DNA from: Methylotuvimicrobium sp. KM2
GTDB lineage: Bacteria; Pseudomonadota; Gammaproteobacteria; Methylococcales; Methylomonadaceae
Direction of reading: 5' to 3'
DNA length: 64,000 nucleotides
Assembly: GCF_038051925.1 (NCBI RefSeq)
Contig: NZ_CP150634.1
Location: 868,001-932,000 of the forward strand
Position numbers and translations under genes: made by a program. Positions 16,779-26,507 of this stretch are shown here, piece by piece. The notes under the pieces are model-generated. The model saw only the letters and a list, made by a program, of their open reading frames with translations. It did not search any database and was not told the DNA's origin. Position 1 is the stretch's first letter. Every line of letters begins with the position of its first letter.

Positions 16779-18356
16779 ATGAGCGACTTGAAAAAACTGC
16801 CTCTGGCGATACAAACTTTCGCCGAAATCCGCGAGAATCCTTATTGCTATGTCGACAAAACCGAGCATATTCGGAGAATGATCGACAGCAGTAAAGCCTA
16901 TTTCTTATCACGCCCACGGCGCTTCGGCAAAAGCTTGCTGGTCGACACGCTAAAAGAACTGTTCGAAGGCAATCAAGTTTTGTTCGAAGGCTTATTTATT
17001 TATGATAAATGGAATTGGAACTTAACCTATCCTGTCATCAAAATCGATTTCGCCTCGGGCATCTTGCAAAGCCGAAAGCAACTCGACGAGCGCATTGAAA
17101 TCATCTTGGCGGAAAATCAACAAAGGTTAAGCGTCGAGTCCCGCAACGAGCGAGCGGATATTCCGGGAAAGTTTACGGATTTAATCTTAAAAGCGCACGA
17201 ACAATACGGTCAAAAAGTCGTCGTCTTGGTCGATGAATACGACAAGCCGATCTTGGACAATATCGATGATTCGGAACGCGCCGCCGAACTGCGCGAAGGG
17301 TTGAAGAATTTGTACTCGGTACTCAAAGGCCAGGACGCGCATCTGCAATTCATATTCATGACCGGCGTGAGCAAGTTTTCGAAGGTCAGTTTATTCAGCG
17401 GCCTTAATCAGTTGCACGACATTACCCTGCATGAGGACTATGCGACAATTTGCGGTTACACGCAGCATGATCTGGAAACCACTTTTGCCGGCCACCTGGA
17501 AGGCGTGGACTGGCAGCAACTGAAAACCTGGTATAACGGCTATCAATTTCTCGGTGAGGCGGTCTATAACCCTTATGATATATTGCTGTTTATCAGCGGC
17601 AACCGCCGTTACCGCAATTATTGGTTCGAAACCGGCAATCCGAGCTTCTTGATCAAACTGTTTCAGCAAAAAGCTTACTTTCTGCCGGACTTGGAACAAC
17701 TGGAGGTTTCCGAAGAAATACTGGACTCGTTCGATGTCGAAGCGATAGACCCGGTCACCTTGCTGTTTCAAGCAGGCTATTTGACGATTGAAAAAGCGTA
17801 TACGGGATTTGACGGTCAATTTACGTTTCAACTCAAAGTGCCCAACCGCGAAGTCCGGCAAGCGCTAAATTCGCATCTGATCAATGGCTATACCCAAACA
17901 CTGGCTAGCGAAAAACTCAAAATTCAGCATCAGGTATTCGACTGCTTGAATCAAGGCGATCTGCCGCAATTGCAAACCGTCTTACAACGTTTATTCGCAG
18001 CCATACCGTGGCGCAACTTTACCAACAATGACTTACCCGATTCCGAAGGCTACTACGCCAGCGTGCTCTATGCGTTTTTTGCTAGTTTGAATGCTACGAT
18101 CATTCCGGAGGATACCACGAACCGAGGCCAAGTCGACTTGGCCGTAGAGCTGGGCGATTTCATCTACGTCATGGAAATCAAGCTGGACAAAAGTGCCGAC
18201 TACCAAGTGCAAACGCCGAATCCGGCTTTGCAGCAAATTCAAGGCAAAGGTTATGCGAAAAAATATCGGAATCAGGGAAAAACGCTTTTTGAAGTTGGGT
18301 TAATTTTCAACCGGTCCCAACGTAATTTGGTACAGCTCGATTGGCTGCCGACTTAA
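16779..18356 (+). CDS. AAA-ATPase-like / PD-(D/E)XK nuclease fusion protein
   Basis: 525 residues from the ATG at 16779. The in-frame extension to 16605 would read through the remnant of a duplicate copy and is rejected. The N-terminal part (~1-290) is the AAA-ATPase-like family, with SRPRRFGKSLLVDTL as the P-loop and VVLVDEYDKPI as Walker B. The C-terminal ~110 residues have the nuclease signature GQVDLAVELGDFIYVMEIKLD (Asp, Glu-x-Lys). Such proteins are common, often multicopy and associated with mobile or defence DNA, but their biological role is unknown. Confidence 0.88.
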   Translation: MSDLKKLPLAIQTFAEIRENPYCYVDKTEHIRRMIDSSKAYFLSRPRRFGKSLLVDTLKELFEGNQVLFEGLFIYDKWNWNLTYPVIKIDFASGILQSRKQLDERIEIILAENQQRLSVESRNERADIPGKFTDLILKAHEQYGQKVVVLVDEYDKPILDNIDDSERAAELREGLKNLYSVLKGQDAHLQFIFMTGVSKFSKVSLFSGLNQLHDITLHEDYATICGYTQHDLETTFAGHLEGVDWQQLKTWYNGYQFLGEAVYNPYDILLFISGNRRYRNYWFETGNPSFLIKLFQQKAYFLPDLEQLEVSEEILDSFDVEAIDPVTLLFQAGYLTIEKAYTGFDGQFTFQLKVPNREVRQALNSHLINGYTQTLASEKLKIQHQVFDCLNQGDLPQLQTVLQRLFAAIPWRNFTNNDLPDSEGYYASVLYAFFASLNATIIPEDTTNRGQVDLAVELGDFIYVMEIKLDKSADYQVQTPNPALQQIQGKGYAKKYRNQGKTLFEVGLIFNRSQRNLVQLDWLPT

Positions 18357-18779
18357 GAAAGGTCGTTCGCGATTGATGATGTTGCATAATGATGCGCGAA
18401 AACACAAACCATCGTTTTAGGCTAAACTATCCAAATGCTATTTCAATCGTCTAATGATCTGAATTCAAATTCAAGGAAAATTCCGAAGTTATAGTTATCA
18501 CGGGTAAAATGCTATCCTGGATAGCAAGTCGATTTAGTTAGAACGTCATATTCGCGAAGAAGCAGGGATCCAGTGTTATGCGCGGCATGCTTTTTCATCC
18601 ATAGGGCTTGGTTTACAATTCAAAATCTTATGCAGCTACCCTATAGCGAGTCGGGCAGGATAGGTTGCCTAGGAATAATTCCCTGCCGGAATAACGTTAT
18701 CAACAATTTGCGAACAATTGGCTGAACGATCTTACAAATCAGGGCATGCTTTCAAAGCAAAAAAATAAAGAACAGAATC
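18357..18779. other. Gene-free leader of the nonulosonic-acid island
   Basis: No gene is visible. It contains a short inverted repeat GCTATC-CTG-GATAGC near 18511-18525. The promoter of the pse operon is expected here, but I could not identify a convincing sigma-28, sigma-54 or sigma-70 match. Confidence 0.4.
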
Positions 18780-19769
18780 ATGCTACAAGGAAAAAATATA
18801 TTGATAACCGGCGGTACCGGGTCCTTCGGAAAGCAATGCGCAAAAGTATTGTTGGAGCGTTACGATCCAAATAAACTGGTTATTTTTTCTAGGGATGAGC
18901 TCAAGCAATATGAAATGCGGCAGGTTTTTAATCAAAAATGCATGCGCTATTTTATTGGCGATATCAGGGATCAAAGTCGTTTGAAGAGAGCGCTGGAAGA
19001 TATCGATATCGTGATACATGCGGCCGCACTCAAACAGGTGCCGGCTGCCGAATACAATCCTTTTGAGTGCATCAAGACCAATGTATTGGGCGCGCAAAAC
19101 CTGATCGAAGCCTGTTTAGATACCGGGGTGCAACGGGTGGTGGCACTCTCGACTGACAAAGCCGCCGCGCCAATCAATCTCTATGGCGCTACCAAGCTAT
19201 GTTCCGATAAGCTGTTTGTGGCCGCCAATAATATTAAAGGCTCTAGAGATATACGCTTTAGTGTCGTGCGTTATGGTAATGTTATGGGTAGCCGAGGCTC
19301 GGTAGTCCCGTTTTTTTTGCAACAACGTAAAACCGGTATTTTGCCGATTACCGACCCGGAGATGACGCGCTTTAATATCAGTCTTCAAGAGGGCGTGGAT
19401 ATGGTGCTCTGGGCGATCGAGAACGCCTGGGGGGGGGAAGTGCTGGTGCCGAAGATTCCCTCGTATCGGATTACCGATTTAGCGATGGCTATTGGTCCGG
19501 AATGCGAACACCGGATAGTCGGGATTCGTGCCGGCGAAAAAATCCATGAGGAAATGATCACCGTCAGCGATAGTTTCAACACGGTCGATTTAGAATCCTA
19601 TTATGCGATTTTGCCGGCGGGAGCCGCATACAACATGAAAAATTATTGCGCCCGCACCGGCTCGCAAAAAGTTCCTCCCGGATTTCGATATGATAGCGGT
19701 AGCAATGAGCGTTTTTTATCGATCGATGAATTACGTTTGTTGGTCGATAGCTTTAGGAATCATGAATAA
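18780..19769 (+). CDS. pseB: UDP-GlcNAc 4,6-dehydratase (inverting), PseB
   Basis: 329 residues. The Rossmann motif is TGGTGSFGKQ. The extended-SDR catalytic set reads STDKAAAPINLYGATKLCSDKL, with Asp-Lys replacing the usual Ser/Thr and the Tyr-x3-Lys pair. It performs the first step of CMP-pseudaminic acid synthesis: dehydration and C5 inversion of UDP-GlcNAc. pseC follows 11 bases after the stop. It opens the island that ends at the flagellin genes, so the product is expected to decorate flagellin. Confidence 0.95.
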   Translation: MLQGKNILITGGTGSFGKQCAKVLLERYDPNKLVIFSRDELKQYEMRQVFNQKCMRYFIGDIRDQSRLKRALEDIDIVIHAAALKQVPAAEYNPFECIKTNVLGAQNLIEACLDTGVQRVVALSTDKAAAPINLYGATKLCSDKLFVAANNIKGSRDIRFSVVRYGNVMGSRGSVVPFFLQQRKTGILPITDPEMTRFNISLQEGVDMVLWAIENAWGGEVLVPKIPSYRITDLAMAIGPECEHRIVGIRAGEKIHEEMITVSDSFNTVDLESYYAILPAGAAYNMKNYCARTGSQKVPPGFRYDSGSNERFLSIDELRLLVDSFRNHE

Positions 19770-19780
19770 GGTTGTTTGGA

Positions 19781-20938
19781 ATGATACCCTATAGCCGGCA
19801 AAGTATTTCAGAGGACGATATTCAAGCTGTGGTCGAGGTGCTAAAGTCCGATTTTTTGACGCAAGGACCTGTTGTTCCTCGGTTTGAGCAATCCGTGGCC
19901 GATTATTGCCGGGCTAGTCATGCCGTGGCGGTCAACAGCGCTACGTCAGCCCTGCATCTTGCCTGTCTGGCGCTGGATGTCAAGTCGGGCGATATGGTTT
20001 GGACCAGTCCGATCACTTTTGTCGCCAGTGCCAATTGCGCGCTGTATTGTGGCGCCGGTGTCGATTTTGTCGACATCGACCCCGATACCTATAATCTAAG
20101 CGTAGAATGCTTGACGAAAAAATTAGCCGAGGCCGAGTGCCAAGGTCGCTTGCCCAAGGTTGTGATTCCAGTGCATTTCGGCGGGTTGTCTTGCGATATG
20201 GTAGCGATCCGCGAATTAAGCCGGCGCTACGGTTTCAAAATTATCGAAGATGCCTCGCATGCGATTGGTGGACGATATCGTGACGAACCGGTCGGAAATT
20301 GTCGTTATTCCGACATCACCGTATTCAGTTTTCACCCTGTGAAAATTATGACTACCGGCGAAGGCGGCATTGCTGTGACGAACGATATCGAACTTGCCCG
20401 AAGAATGGCTTTGCTGCGCAGTCACGGTATCACCCGCGATGCAAATCAAATGACGCATGAACCGGACGGGCCCTGGTATTATCAGCAAATCGAGCTGGGT
20501 TTCAATTACCGGATGACCGACTTGCAAGCAGCGTTGGGGCTGAGTCAGCTTAAACGGTTGGATATATTTGTCGAGCGCCGGCATCAGTTAGCCGGCCTTT
20601 ATAGGCAAAGGCTGATAGATTTTCCGGTAAATTGGCAACTGCAACCGAATGACTGTCGTTCTGCTCTTCATTTGTTCGTTATAAGGTTGCAGAATTCGCG
20701 AATAGGCAAATCCCATTTGGAAGTATTTCGTCTGTTGCGTAATTCGGGCATAGGCATCAACATGCACTATATTCCTGTTCATTTACAACCATATTATAAA
20801 AACAAAGGTTTTCAGCTAGGCGACTATCCGGAAGCCGAAAAGTATTACGGCGAAGCAATCTCATTACCTCTTTATCCCGACTTGACTGAATGGCAACTTT
20901 GCGAGGTAGCTAAGGTTTTGGGGGCAAGTTTAAATTAG
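19781..20938 (+). CDS. pseC: UDP-4-amino-4,6-dideoxy-N-acetyl-beta-L-altrosamine transaminase, PseC
   Basis: 385 residues from the ATG at 19781 (family-typical MIPYSRQSI); a TTG nine bases earlier is possible. It is a DegT/DnrJ/EryC1 sugar aminotransferase, with the PLP lysine in SFHPVKIMTTGEGG (~residue 187) and EDASHAIGGRY upstream of it. It converts the PseB keto sugar to the 4-amino sugar. The next step in Helicobacter, N4-acetylation by PseH, has no GNAT gene in this window. Confidence 0.94.
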   Translation: MIPYSRQSISEDDIQAVVEVLKSDFLTQGPVVPRFEQSVADYCRASHAVAVNSATSALHLACLALDVKSGDMVWTSPITFVASANCALYCGAGVDFVDIDPDTYNLSVECLTKKLAEAECQGRLPKVVIPVHFGGLSCDMVAIRELSRRYGFKIIEDASHAIGGRYRDEPVGNCRYSDITVFSFHPVKIMTTGEGGIAVTNDIELARRMALLRSHGITRDANQMTHEPDGPWYYQQIELGFNYRMTDLQAALGLSQLKRLDIFVERRHQLAGLYRQRLIDFPVNWQLQPNDCRSALHLFVIRLQNSRIGKSHLEVFRLLRNSGIGINMHYIPVHLQPYYKNKGFQLGDYPEAEKYYGEAISLPLYPDLTEWQLCEVAKVLGASLN

Positions 20939-21145
20939 GTTCGGTTGAATCAATGACTGCAAATCAAATCAGAGCCTCCAACTTTTATTAGGCTCTATAT
21001 CTAACGGAATAAAGACAATCAACTGGGTTGTTTAATATTTGAATGGCGAAGTGTAATAAAATGATAGTCCTTGATTATTTTGGTTAATAAGGGGTGTGAA
21101 TAATTGAGGCTTTTTTGTCTCGGTTGTGAATTTAATGGAGCACGA

Positions 21146-21850
21146 GTGAAAATAGCTGTAATACCCGCACGGGGCGGAAGTAAACGTATTCCACGTAAGA
21201 ACATCAAGGATTTTTGTGGCAAGCCGATAATTGCTTGGTCTATCGAAGCGGCCAAAGTTAGCGACCTGTTCGATCATATCATCGTGTCTACCGATGATGA
21301 GGAAATCGCAGAGGTTGCCAGGAACTGGGGCGCAGAAGTACCATTCATGCGGCCTGCAGAATTGTCCAATGATTTTACTGGTACGGGCGCTGTAACCCGG
21401 CATGCTTTGAAATGGTCGCTAGAACATTACGGAGATATCGAGTGCGTATGTACTCTGTATGCTACCGCTCCTTTCATTCGTGCTGCGGATTTACGCGCCG
21501 GTTATCAAGCCTTAGTTGATCAAGCTAAGGCGGCTGCTTTTACCGTGACCAGTTTTCCATATCCAATTCAACGGGCATTGAGGATTACCTCCTCTGGAGG
21601 GGTTGAAATGATGCAACCCGACTATAGAATGACGCGTTCCCAAGATTTGGAGCCTGCTTATCATGATGCCGGTCAGTTTTATTGGGAGCGCACTCCAGCA
21701 TTATTGCAGGATACTTTATTGCCGGCGGATTTAGTGTTACCTATCGTGTTGCCGCGCCATCAAGTACAAGACATCGATACCGAGGAAGATTGGATACGAG
21801 CGGAATTGATGTTCAAAGTTTGGTTTCAAATTCAAAAAAACGCAGTCTAA
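21146..21850 (+). CDS. pseF: CMP-nonulosonate cytidylyltransferase, PseF/NeuA family
   Basis: 234 residues from the GTG at 21146 with GGAG at 21137-21140. The nucleotide-binding signature IPARGGSKRIPRKNI is at the N-terminus, followed by FCGKPIIAWSIEAA and VSTDDEEIAEVA. It activates the nonulosonic acid with CTP for transfer to flagellin. It sits 207 bases after pseC, so it may have its own promoter. Confidence 0.92.
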   Translation: MKIAVIPARGGSKRIPRKNIKDFCGKPIIAWSIEAAKVSDLFDHIIVSTDDEEIAEVARNWGAEVPFMRPAELSNDFTGTGAVTRHALKWSLEHYGDIECVCTLYATAPFIRAADLRAGYQALVDQAKAAAFTVTSFPYPIQRALRITSSGGVEMMQPDYRMTRSQDLEPAYHDAGQFYWERTPALLQDTLLPADLVLPIVLPRHQVQDIDTEEDWIRAELMFKVWFQIQKNAV

Positions 21851-21891
21851 AACGTATCGGGCTTCAAACACAATTACAAAAGGATAAAAAC

Positions 21892-23133
21892 ATGAGCAAC
21901 GAAACCAAGCTGCCCTGGGTTAGCATAGATAGCTTCGTCGGTAATCAAACCGATCCCTCTCTGACTTGCCATCGGCCTTGCCCTGTTTGCGATAGTTTGC
22001 GGTATCGGGTGTTGTTGGAATTCAAAGATTTTCAATTTTTTAGCGATGCGGTCGAATCGCCTAAACGGACGACAGTTCGTAACGTGCAATGCTTAGATTG
22101 CCAAGCGATTTACCTGAATCCTTGCTATAGCTCGGTTGGGTTTGATTATTTATTTGCGGAGGCGGGCTGTAGTTACGGGGCCAGTGAGGGACGTCCGCTG
22201 GAACAACAGAGTTGGCTGGTCGCAAGAAGTTTGCTGAATACTGGAGTAAACTTGTTGGACATTGGTTGCTACGACGGTCGGTTTTTAAGTCAGTTGCCAA
22301 CAAATATACGCCGTATAGGGGTCGACATCGATGCCATTGCCATTGCTAACGGTTTGGCCCAATACGGGGAGGCGGACTTAGAATTGGTGCATGGAGCTTT
22401 CGAATCATTTACATGCCCGATACAACCCGATGTCATCACCATGTTTCATGTATTGGAACATTTGTCCAATCCGCTGGCGGTACTACGGCATTTGCACAAC
22501 TTATCCCATGCCGATACTAAGTTAGTAATTGAAGTGCCAGTGATCGAGTTCGGCAACACCAACGATATTAACGGTTTTTTGTCCGTGCAGCACATGACTC
22601 ATTTCAGTCTTAATAGTTTGCGGCAACTATTGCAACGTGCGGGATGGCTGTTGTTGGAAAGCCAAAAAATAGAGGGTTACAATGGTTACCGGGTGTTGGT
22701 GCAGCCCGGCGAGGTAAGGGACGCCGTGCTCTCCAATTCTGGTGATTTGGGGTTGGCGCATGCGTATTTGGCGCATTGGTTTACCAATTTAGCGACGGTC
22801 GAAAAACGGATTGCCAGTTGTGCCGATGTGCCACGCATGGTGATATGGGGCGGTGGGATGCATAGCGAGTTTGTGTATCAGATAACTTCTTTATTTAGGC
22901 AAAATCGTAAACGCCAATATATCGTGGTTGACAGCGACCCATTGAAACAAGGTAAAAGTTGGCGAGGCTTACCGATTTTTTCATCCAAGATTCTGTCTGA
23001 GATGGATTGGACGGAATGTCGCTTGTTGGTTTCCAGCTACGGCAGTCAGGAGCGGATGGTTACCTCGGCCTTGGAGTTGGGCGTGCCGGCTGAAGCGTTA
23101 GTATGTTTGTACGATATGATTCATGTCTATTAG
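21892..23133 (+). CDS. Sugar C-methyltransferase-like protein (zinc-binding N-term, SAM domain, C-terminal domain)
   Basis: 413 residues from the ATG at 21892 (AGGATAAAAAC upstream). The N-terminus has paired zinc cysteines, CPVC and CLDCQ. The SAM domain motif is LLDIGCYDGRFL (~residue 121), with DVITMFHVLEHLSNP. The C-terminal third (VIWGGGMHSEFVYQI ... LPIFSS) matches the Rossmann-like C-terminal domain of TylC3/NovU-type sugar C-methyltransferases. In this island it probably adds a methyl group to the nonulosonate or its precursor (inference). Substrate unknown. Confidence 0.82.
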   Translation: MSNETKLPWVSIDSFVGNQTDPSLTCHRPCPVCDSLRYRVLLEFKDFQFFSDAVESPKRTTVRNVQCLDCQAIYLNPCYSSVGFDYLFAEAGCSYGASEGRPLEQQSWLVARSLLNTGVNLLDIGCYDGRFLSQLPTNIRRIGVDIDAIAIANGLAQYGEADLELVHGAFESFTCPIQPDVITMFHVLEHLSNPLAVLRHLHNLSHADTKLVIEVPVIEFGNTNDINGFLSVQHMTHFSLNSLRQLLQRAGWLLLESQKIEGYNGYRVLVQPGEVRDAVLSNSGDLGLAHAYLAHWFTNLATVEKRIASCADVPRMVIWGGGMHSEFVYQITSLFRQNRKRQYIVVDSDPLKQGKSWRGLPIFSSKILSEMDWTECRLLVSSYGSQERMVTSALELGVPAEALVCLYDMIHVY

Positions 23134-23246
23134 ATATTAGGACAAGCTTATTCGTTATCGATTACCTGACGGTTTTTAATGTGCCTTTAAAGCCTCTTAG
23201 GAATTAAATAACCATTTTTGAATGAAAGAAATTTTAGAGATAAATC

Positions 23247-23927
23247 ATGAGCCTCAAGTTTATACGCCCTCACGTTGTTTTCAATTTGATCGACCAAGCC
23301 GAAGACTGTTTCAACGAAATGCGCTTGGTCGTCCCTAATCGCCATACCTATACCGGCGGTAGCCCGACGTTGTTGGAAAAAGCGTTGATTTACGCCTTAA
23401 TGAAATACGCTAATCCCAAACGGATATTTGAGTTCGGCACCTATGTGGGTGCTACCACACGGCTTTTTCATGATAATAGCCAGGCCCAAATCTACACCAT
23501 TGACATAGGCAATTTGACTCAGGAAATCTTGGATAAAGAGGTCAATCACGCAGATATCGAATTGATCAAGAAAACCCAGGCGGCTGGGTCGAATCATATT
23601 AAAGGTTTGGATAGAATTACCAAAATTCTTTGCGATTCGACGCAGTATGATTATTCACAATTGCCTACTTTCGATTTTATCTGGATAGACGGCGGCCACG
23701 ATCTTTTTGTCGCTAAACCCGATACCGAACATGCTTACCAAATACTCGATAAAACTAATCCGAATGCCTGTGTCGCTTGGCACGACTATAACAGTGATTT
23801 ATATCCCGAGTTGACGCAATATATCAATGAGATAGCCAACGATAGGGATATATTTTATATTGAGGGTACGATGCTTTGTTTCGCATTACCTAACCAAGCC
23901 GTCGATTTGCCTTCCTCGCTGTATTAA
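23247..23927 (+). CDS. Class I SAM-dependent methyltransferase (Methyltransf_24 type)
   Basis: 226 residues. The SAM motif is IFEFGTYVGATTRLF (~residue 60), with IYTIDIG and FDFIWIDGGHD following, and a WHDY segment near residue 175, typical of the small O-methyltransferases that modify sugars and natural products. It lies between the C-methyltransferase and the transketolase pair, 18 bases before the latter. O- or N-methylation of the flagellar glycan is likely but unproven. Confidence 0.8.
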   Translation: MSLKFIRPHVVFNLIDQAEDCFNEMRLVVPNRHTYTGGSPTLLEKALIYALMKYANPKRIFEFGTYVGATTRLFHDNSQAQIYTIDIGNLTQEILDKEVNHADIELIKKTQAAGSNHIKGLDRITKILCDSTQYDYSQLPTFDFIWIDGGHDLFVAKPDTEHAYQILDKTNPNACVAWHDYNSDLYPELTQYINEIANDRDIFYIEGTMLCFALPNQAVDLPSSLY

Positions 23928-23944
23928 TTAATTTATATCCCACC

Positions 23945-24787
23945 ATGAACGAATTATCGATTAAAGCCAATCAGATTCGACGCGATGCCTTATTCTCGAT
24001 TTACCATGCCGGTTCCGGTCATCCCGGCGGTGCGTTGTCCTGTGCCGATTTGTTGGCCTACTTGTTTTTTGCGGAGGGCGGCAAAACCAAACAAGACCGT
24101 TTTATACTATCCAAGGGTCATTCTTGCCCGATATTGTATGCTGTGCTGGCGGAAGCCGGTTGGATTCCAAAATCGTCTCTGATATCTTTGCGTAAACTAG
24201 GTTCGCCGTTGCAAGGTCATCCGCATGTGTCTGTCATGCCTGCGGTTGAAGCAAGCACTGGTTCCTTGGGACAAGGATTTTCGATTGCGATCGGAATGGC
24301 AATGGGCTTGCGTCAACAAAACGACCCATCGCGAGTTTACGTCATGTTGGGCGACGGCGAACTTCAAGAGGGAGAGGTTTGGGAAGGTGCGATGTGCGCT
24401 GCGCAATTCGAACTGGATAAACTTTGCGCGATTGTTGATTACAATAAAATTCAGAGTGATGACTTCAATGATAATATCATCGGCTTGGAGCCATTGCGGG
24501 CCAAGTGGGAAGCCTTCGGTTGGCTTGTCGTTGAAATCGATGGTCACGACTTCGAGCAGATTGATGCCGCCTTTATTACTGCCAAAAGTTCGAGCTGCAA
24601 ACCGGTGGTTATAATCGCGCATACAGTTAAAGGTCAGGGCGTGTCCTACATGGCTGGCGTGCCGGCCTGGCACGGCAGCGTTAAGTTACGTGCCGAAGAA
24701 CTCCAACAGGCTTTGCGCGATCTCGGCACCGAAGAAGACCGGATACCCGCCTATCTTGACGGCAGTATTTGGAGTGAACGATCATGA
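23945..24787 (+). CDS. Transketolase-like, N-terminal (TPP-binding) subunit
   Basis: 280 residues. The HAGSGHPGGALSCADLLAYL start and the thiamine-diphosphate motif GDGELQEGEVWEGAM ... VDYNKIQ are typical of the N-terminal half of transketolase. The reading frame overlaps the C-terminal subunit by 4 bases (ATGA), so the two form a split enzyme. Split transketolases often serve special pathways. Here it could transfer a two-carbon ketol unit to or from a sugar in nonulosonate assembly (inference). Confidence 0.92.
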   Translation: MNELSIKANQIRRDALFSIYHAGSGHPGGALSCADLLAYLFFAEGGKTKQDRFILSKGHSCPILYAVLAEAGWIPKSSLISLRKLGSPLQGHPHVSVMPAVEASTGSLGQGFSIAIGMAMGLRQQNDPSRVYVMLGDGELQEGEVWEGAMCAAQFELDKLCAIVDYNKIQSDDFNDNIIGLEPLRAKWEAFGWLVVEIDGHDFEQIDAAFITAKSSSCKPVVIIAHTVKGQGVSYMAGVPAWHGSVKLRAEELQQALRDLGTEEDRIPAYLDGSIWSERS

Positions 24788-25764
24788 GCGAGCAGATGCA
24801 AACTATCTCAGCGCCGGTGTTGATTGGTACCAGCGGCGATTCCCTTCGTGAGGCCTTCGGCAGAACCCTGGTCAAACTGGCAGCCAGTCACGCCGATTTT
24901 GTCGTGTTCGATGCCGATGTGGCCGGCGGCACCGGCGTTCACCATTTCCGCAAGGCATATCCCCAACGCTTCTTCCAATTCGGTATCGCCGAGCAAAACA
25001 TGACTGCGGCGGCCGGAGGATTTGCCGCCACTGGCGCGCCGGTATTTGTGACCACTTTTGCCGTGTTTACTTTGCGGGCGTTGGAGCAGGCAAGGCTAGC
25101 GGTTGCTTATCCCAAGCGCAATGTCAAAATTGTCGCCAGTCATCCCGGTCTCGATGTCGGCCCGGATGGTGCGTCGGCACAATGCCTTGAGGACTTGGCC
25201 GTATTCCGATCCATGCCCAATATGGTGGTAGTGTCGCCGGCCGATGCCTTAGAAGTTGAGCAAGCCACGTTTGAAATCTTGAATTATCAAGGTCCTGTTT
25301 ATATGCGTACTGGACGCAGTCCCGCGCAACGTATCTTGCCAGCCGATTATCGTTTTGAATTGGGTAAGGGCAAGATTTTGCGCAACGGCAGCGACGTTAC
25401 AATAGTGGCCTGCGGTGTTGAAGTAGCAAGGGCCCTTGATGCAGCAGACGCGCTGGCAGATCGAGGTATTTACGCACGCGTGGTCAACATGGCTACGCTC
25501 AAACCCTTAGATAGCAATTTATTGAAAATTTGCGCCGAAGAGACAGGCTGTTTTGTAACTGCGGAAGACCACAATATCGTCGGCGGTTTGGGTGGTGCGG
25601 TGGCGGAGTCCTTGGCGAGAATTCATCCCTGCCCGATCGAATTCATTGGCATTCGCGATAGCTTCGGCGAGTCGGGAGAGCCTGACGAATTGGCGGAGAA
25701 ATACCAATTGACTAGCGAGTATATCGCTAACGCGGCGATCAAGGTCATCGGGAGAAAAGTATGA
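24784..25764 (+). CDS. Transketolase-like, C-terminal subunit
   Basis: 326 residues. The pyrimidine-binding domain has FFQFGIAEQNMTAAAGGFAA with the catalytic Glu. HPGLDVGPDGASAQCLEDLA and YMRTGRSP follow, then the transketolase C-terminal domain. It completes the split enzyme begun at 23945 and overlaps the next gene by 4 bases. It is distinct from the Calvin/RuMP housekeeping transketolase, which is normally one ~660-residue chain. Confidence 0.92.
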   Translation: MSEQMQTISAPVLIGTSGDSLREAFGRTLVKLAASHADFVVFDADVAGGTGVHHFRKAYPQRFFQFGIAEQNMTAAAGGFAATGAPVFVTTFAVFTLRALEQARLAVAYPKRNVKIVASHPGLDVGPDGASAQCLEDLAVFRSMPNMVVVSPADALEVEQATFEILNYQGPVYMRTGRSPAQRILPADYRFELGKGKILRNGSDVTIVACGVEVARALDAADALADRGIYARVVNMATLKPLDSNLLKICAEETGCFVTAEDHNIVGGLGGAVAESLARIHPCPIEFIGIRDSFGESGEPDELAEKYQLTSEYIANAAIKVIGRKV

Positions 25765-26507
25765 CGCAAGATAAAGTTGCATTGGTTACCGGATCCAGTC
25801 GCGGTATCGGGTTGATGATTGCCAGAGCGTTGAGTGATGCCGGTCATGCCGTGGCATTGGGTTATGCTAGAAATGCTTCGCTGGCTAGCGCTGAAGCCGA
25901 GAAGATCGTTCGCGCCGGCGGTAAAGCGATAGCTGTCGAAATCATGATTGAGGACCGGGGTAACGTGCGACGAGCTATTGCACGAGTCACCAGTGAGTTT
26001 GGCGACATCGGCATATTGGTCAACAATGCTGCGATTGCTCAAGAAAAGCCCTTCGAAACCATTACCGACGAAGATTGGAACCGGATGATGGATGTCAATC
26101 TGAGAGGCGCCTTTGTATGTTCGCAAGAAGTCATCAACGGCATGCAGAAGAGATCATGGGGGCGCATCATCAATATCACATCGATCGGTGGGCAGTGGGG
26201 AGGCGTTAACCAGGTCCATTATGCCGTCGCCAAAGCTGGACTGATCGGTTTGACGCGGTCCTTGGCCAAGGTGTATTCGAAATTTGGGATAACCACAAAC
26301 GCCATCGCTCCTGGGTTAGTGCAGACCGATATGTCGACCAATGAATTAAATACGGAAGCAGGCCGGGAGAAAGTCAAAAACATACCGGTCGGTCGGATAG
26401 CAACAGTGAATGAGGTGGCATCGGTCGCGGCTTTTCTGGCCAGCGACGATGCAGCCTATATCACCGGCCAGACTATCAACGTCAACGGAGGCATGTATTT
26501 TGGTTAA
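25761..26507 (+). CDS. Short-chain dehydrogenase/reductase (FabG-like)
   Basis: 248 residues. The NAD(P) motif is TGSSRGIGLMIA, with the NNAAIAQ segment, Ser in NITSIGGQWG and the YxxxK pair in HYAVAKAG. The C-terminus, AAYITGQTINVNGGMYFG, is FabG-like. It overlaps the transketolase gene by 4 bases and the ATP-grasp gene by 8. It probably oxidises or reduces an intermediate of the flagellar sugar pathway rather than acting in fatty acid synthesis (context inference). Confidence 0.9.
   Translation: MTQDKVALVTGSSRGIGLMIARALSDAGHAVALGYARNASLASAEAEKIVRAGGKAIAVEIMIEDRGNVRRAIARVTSEFGDIGILVNNAAIAQEKPFETITDEDWNRMMDVNLRGAFVCSQEVINGMQKRSWGRIINITSIGGQWGGVNQVHYAVAKAGLIGLTRSLAKVYSKFGITTNAIAPGLVQTDMSTNELNTEAGREKVKNIPVGRIATVNEVASVAAFLASDDAAYITGQTINVNGGMYFG

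Noticed and set aside
21682-21891. Upstream extension of the C-methyltransferase ORF
   Set aside because: It overlaps the end of pseF in another frame; the ATG at 21892 has a ribosome site and begins the recognisable protein.
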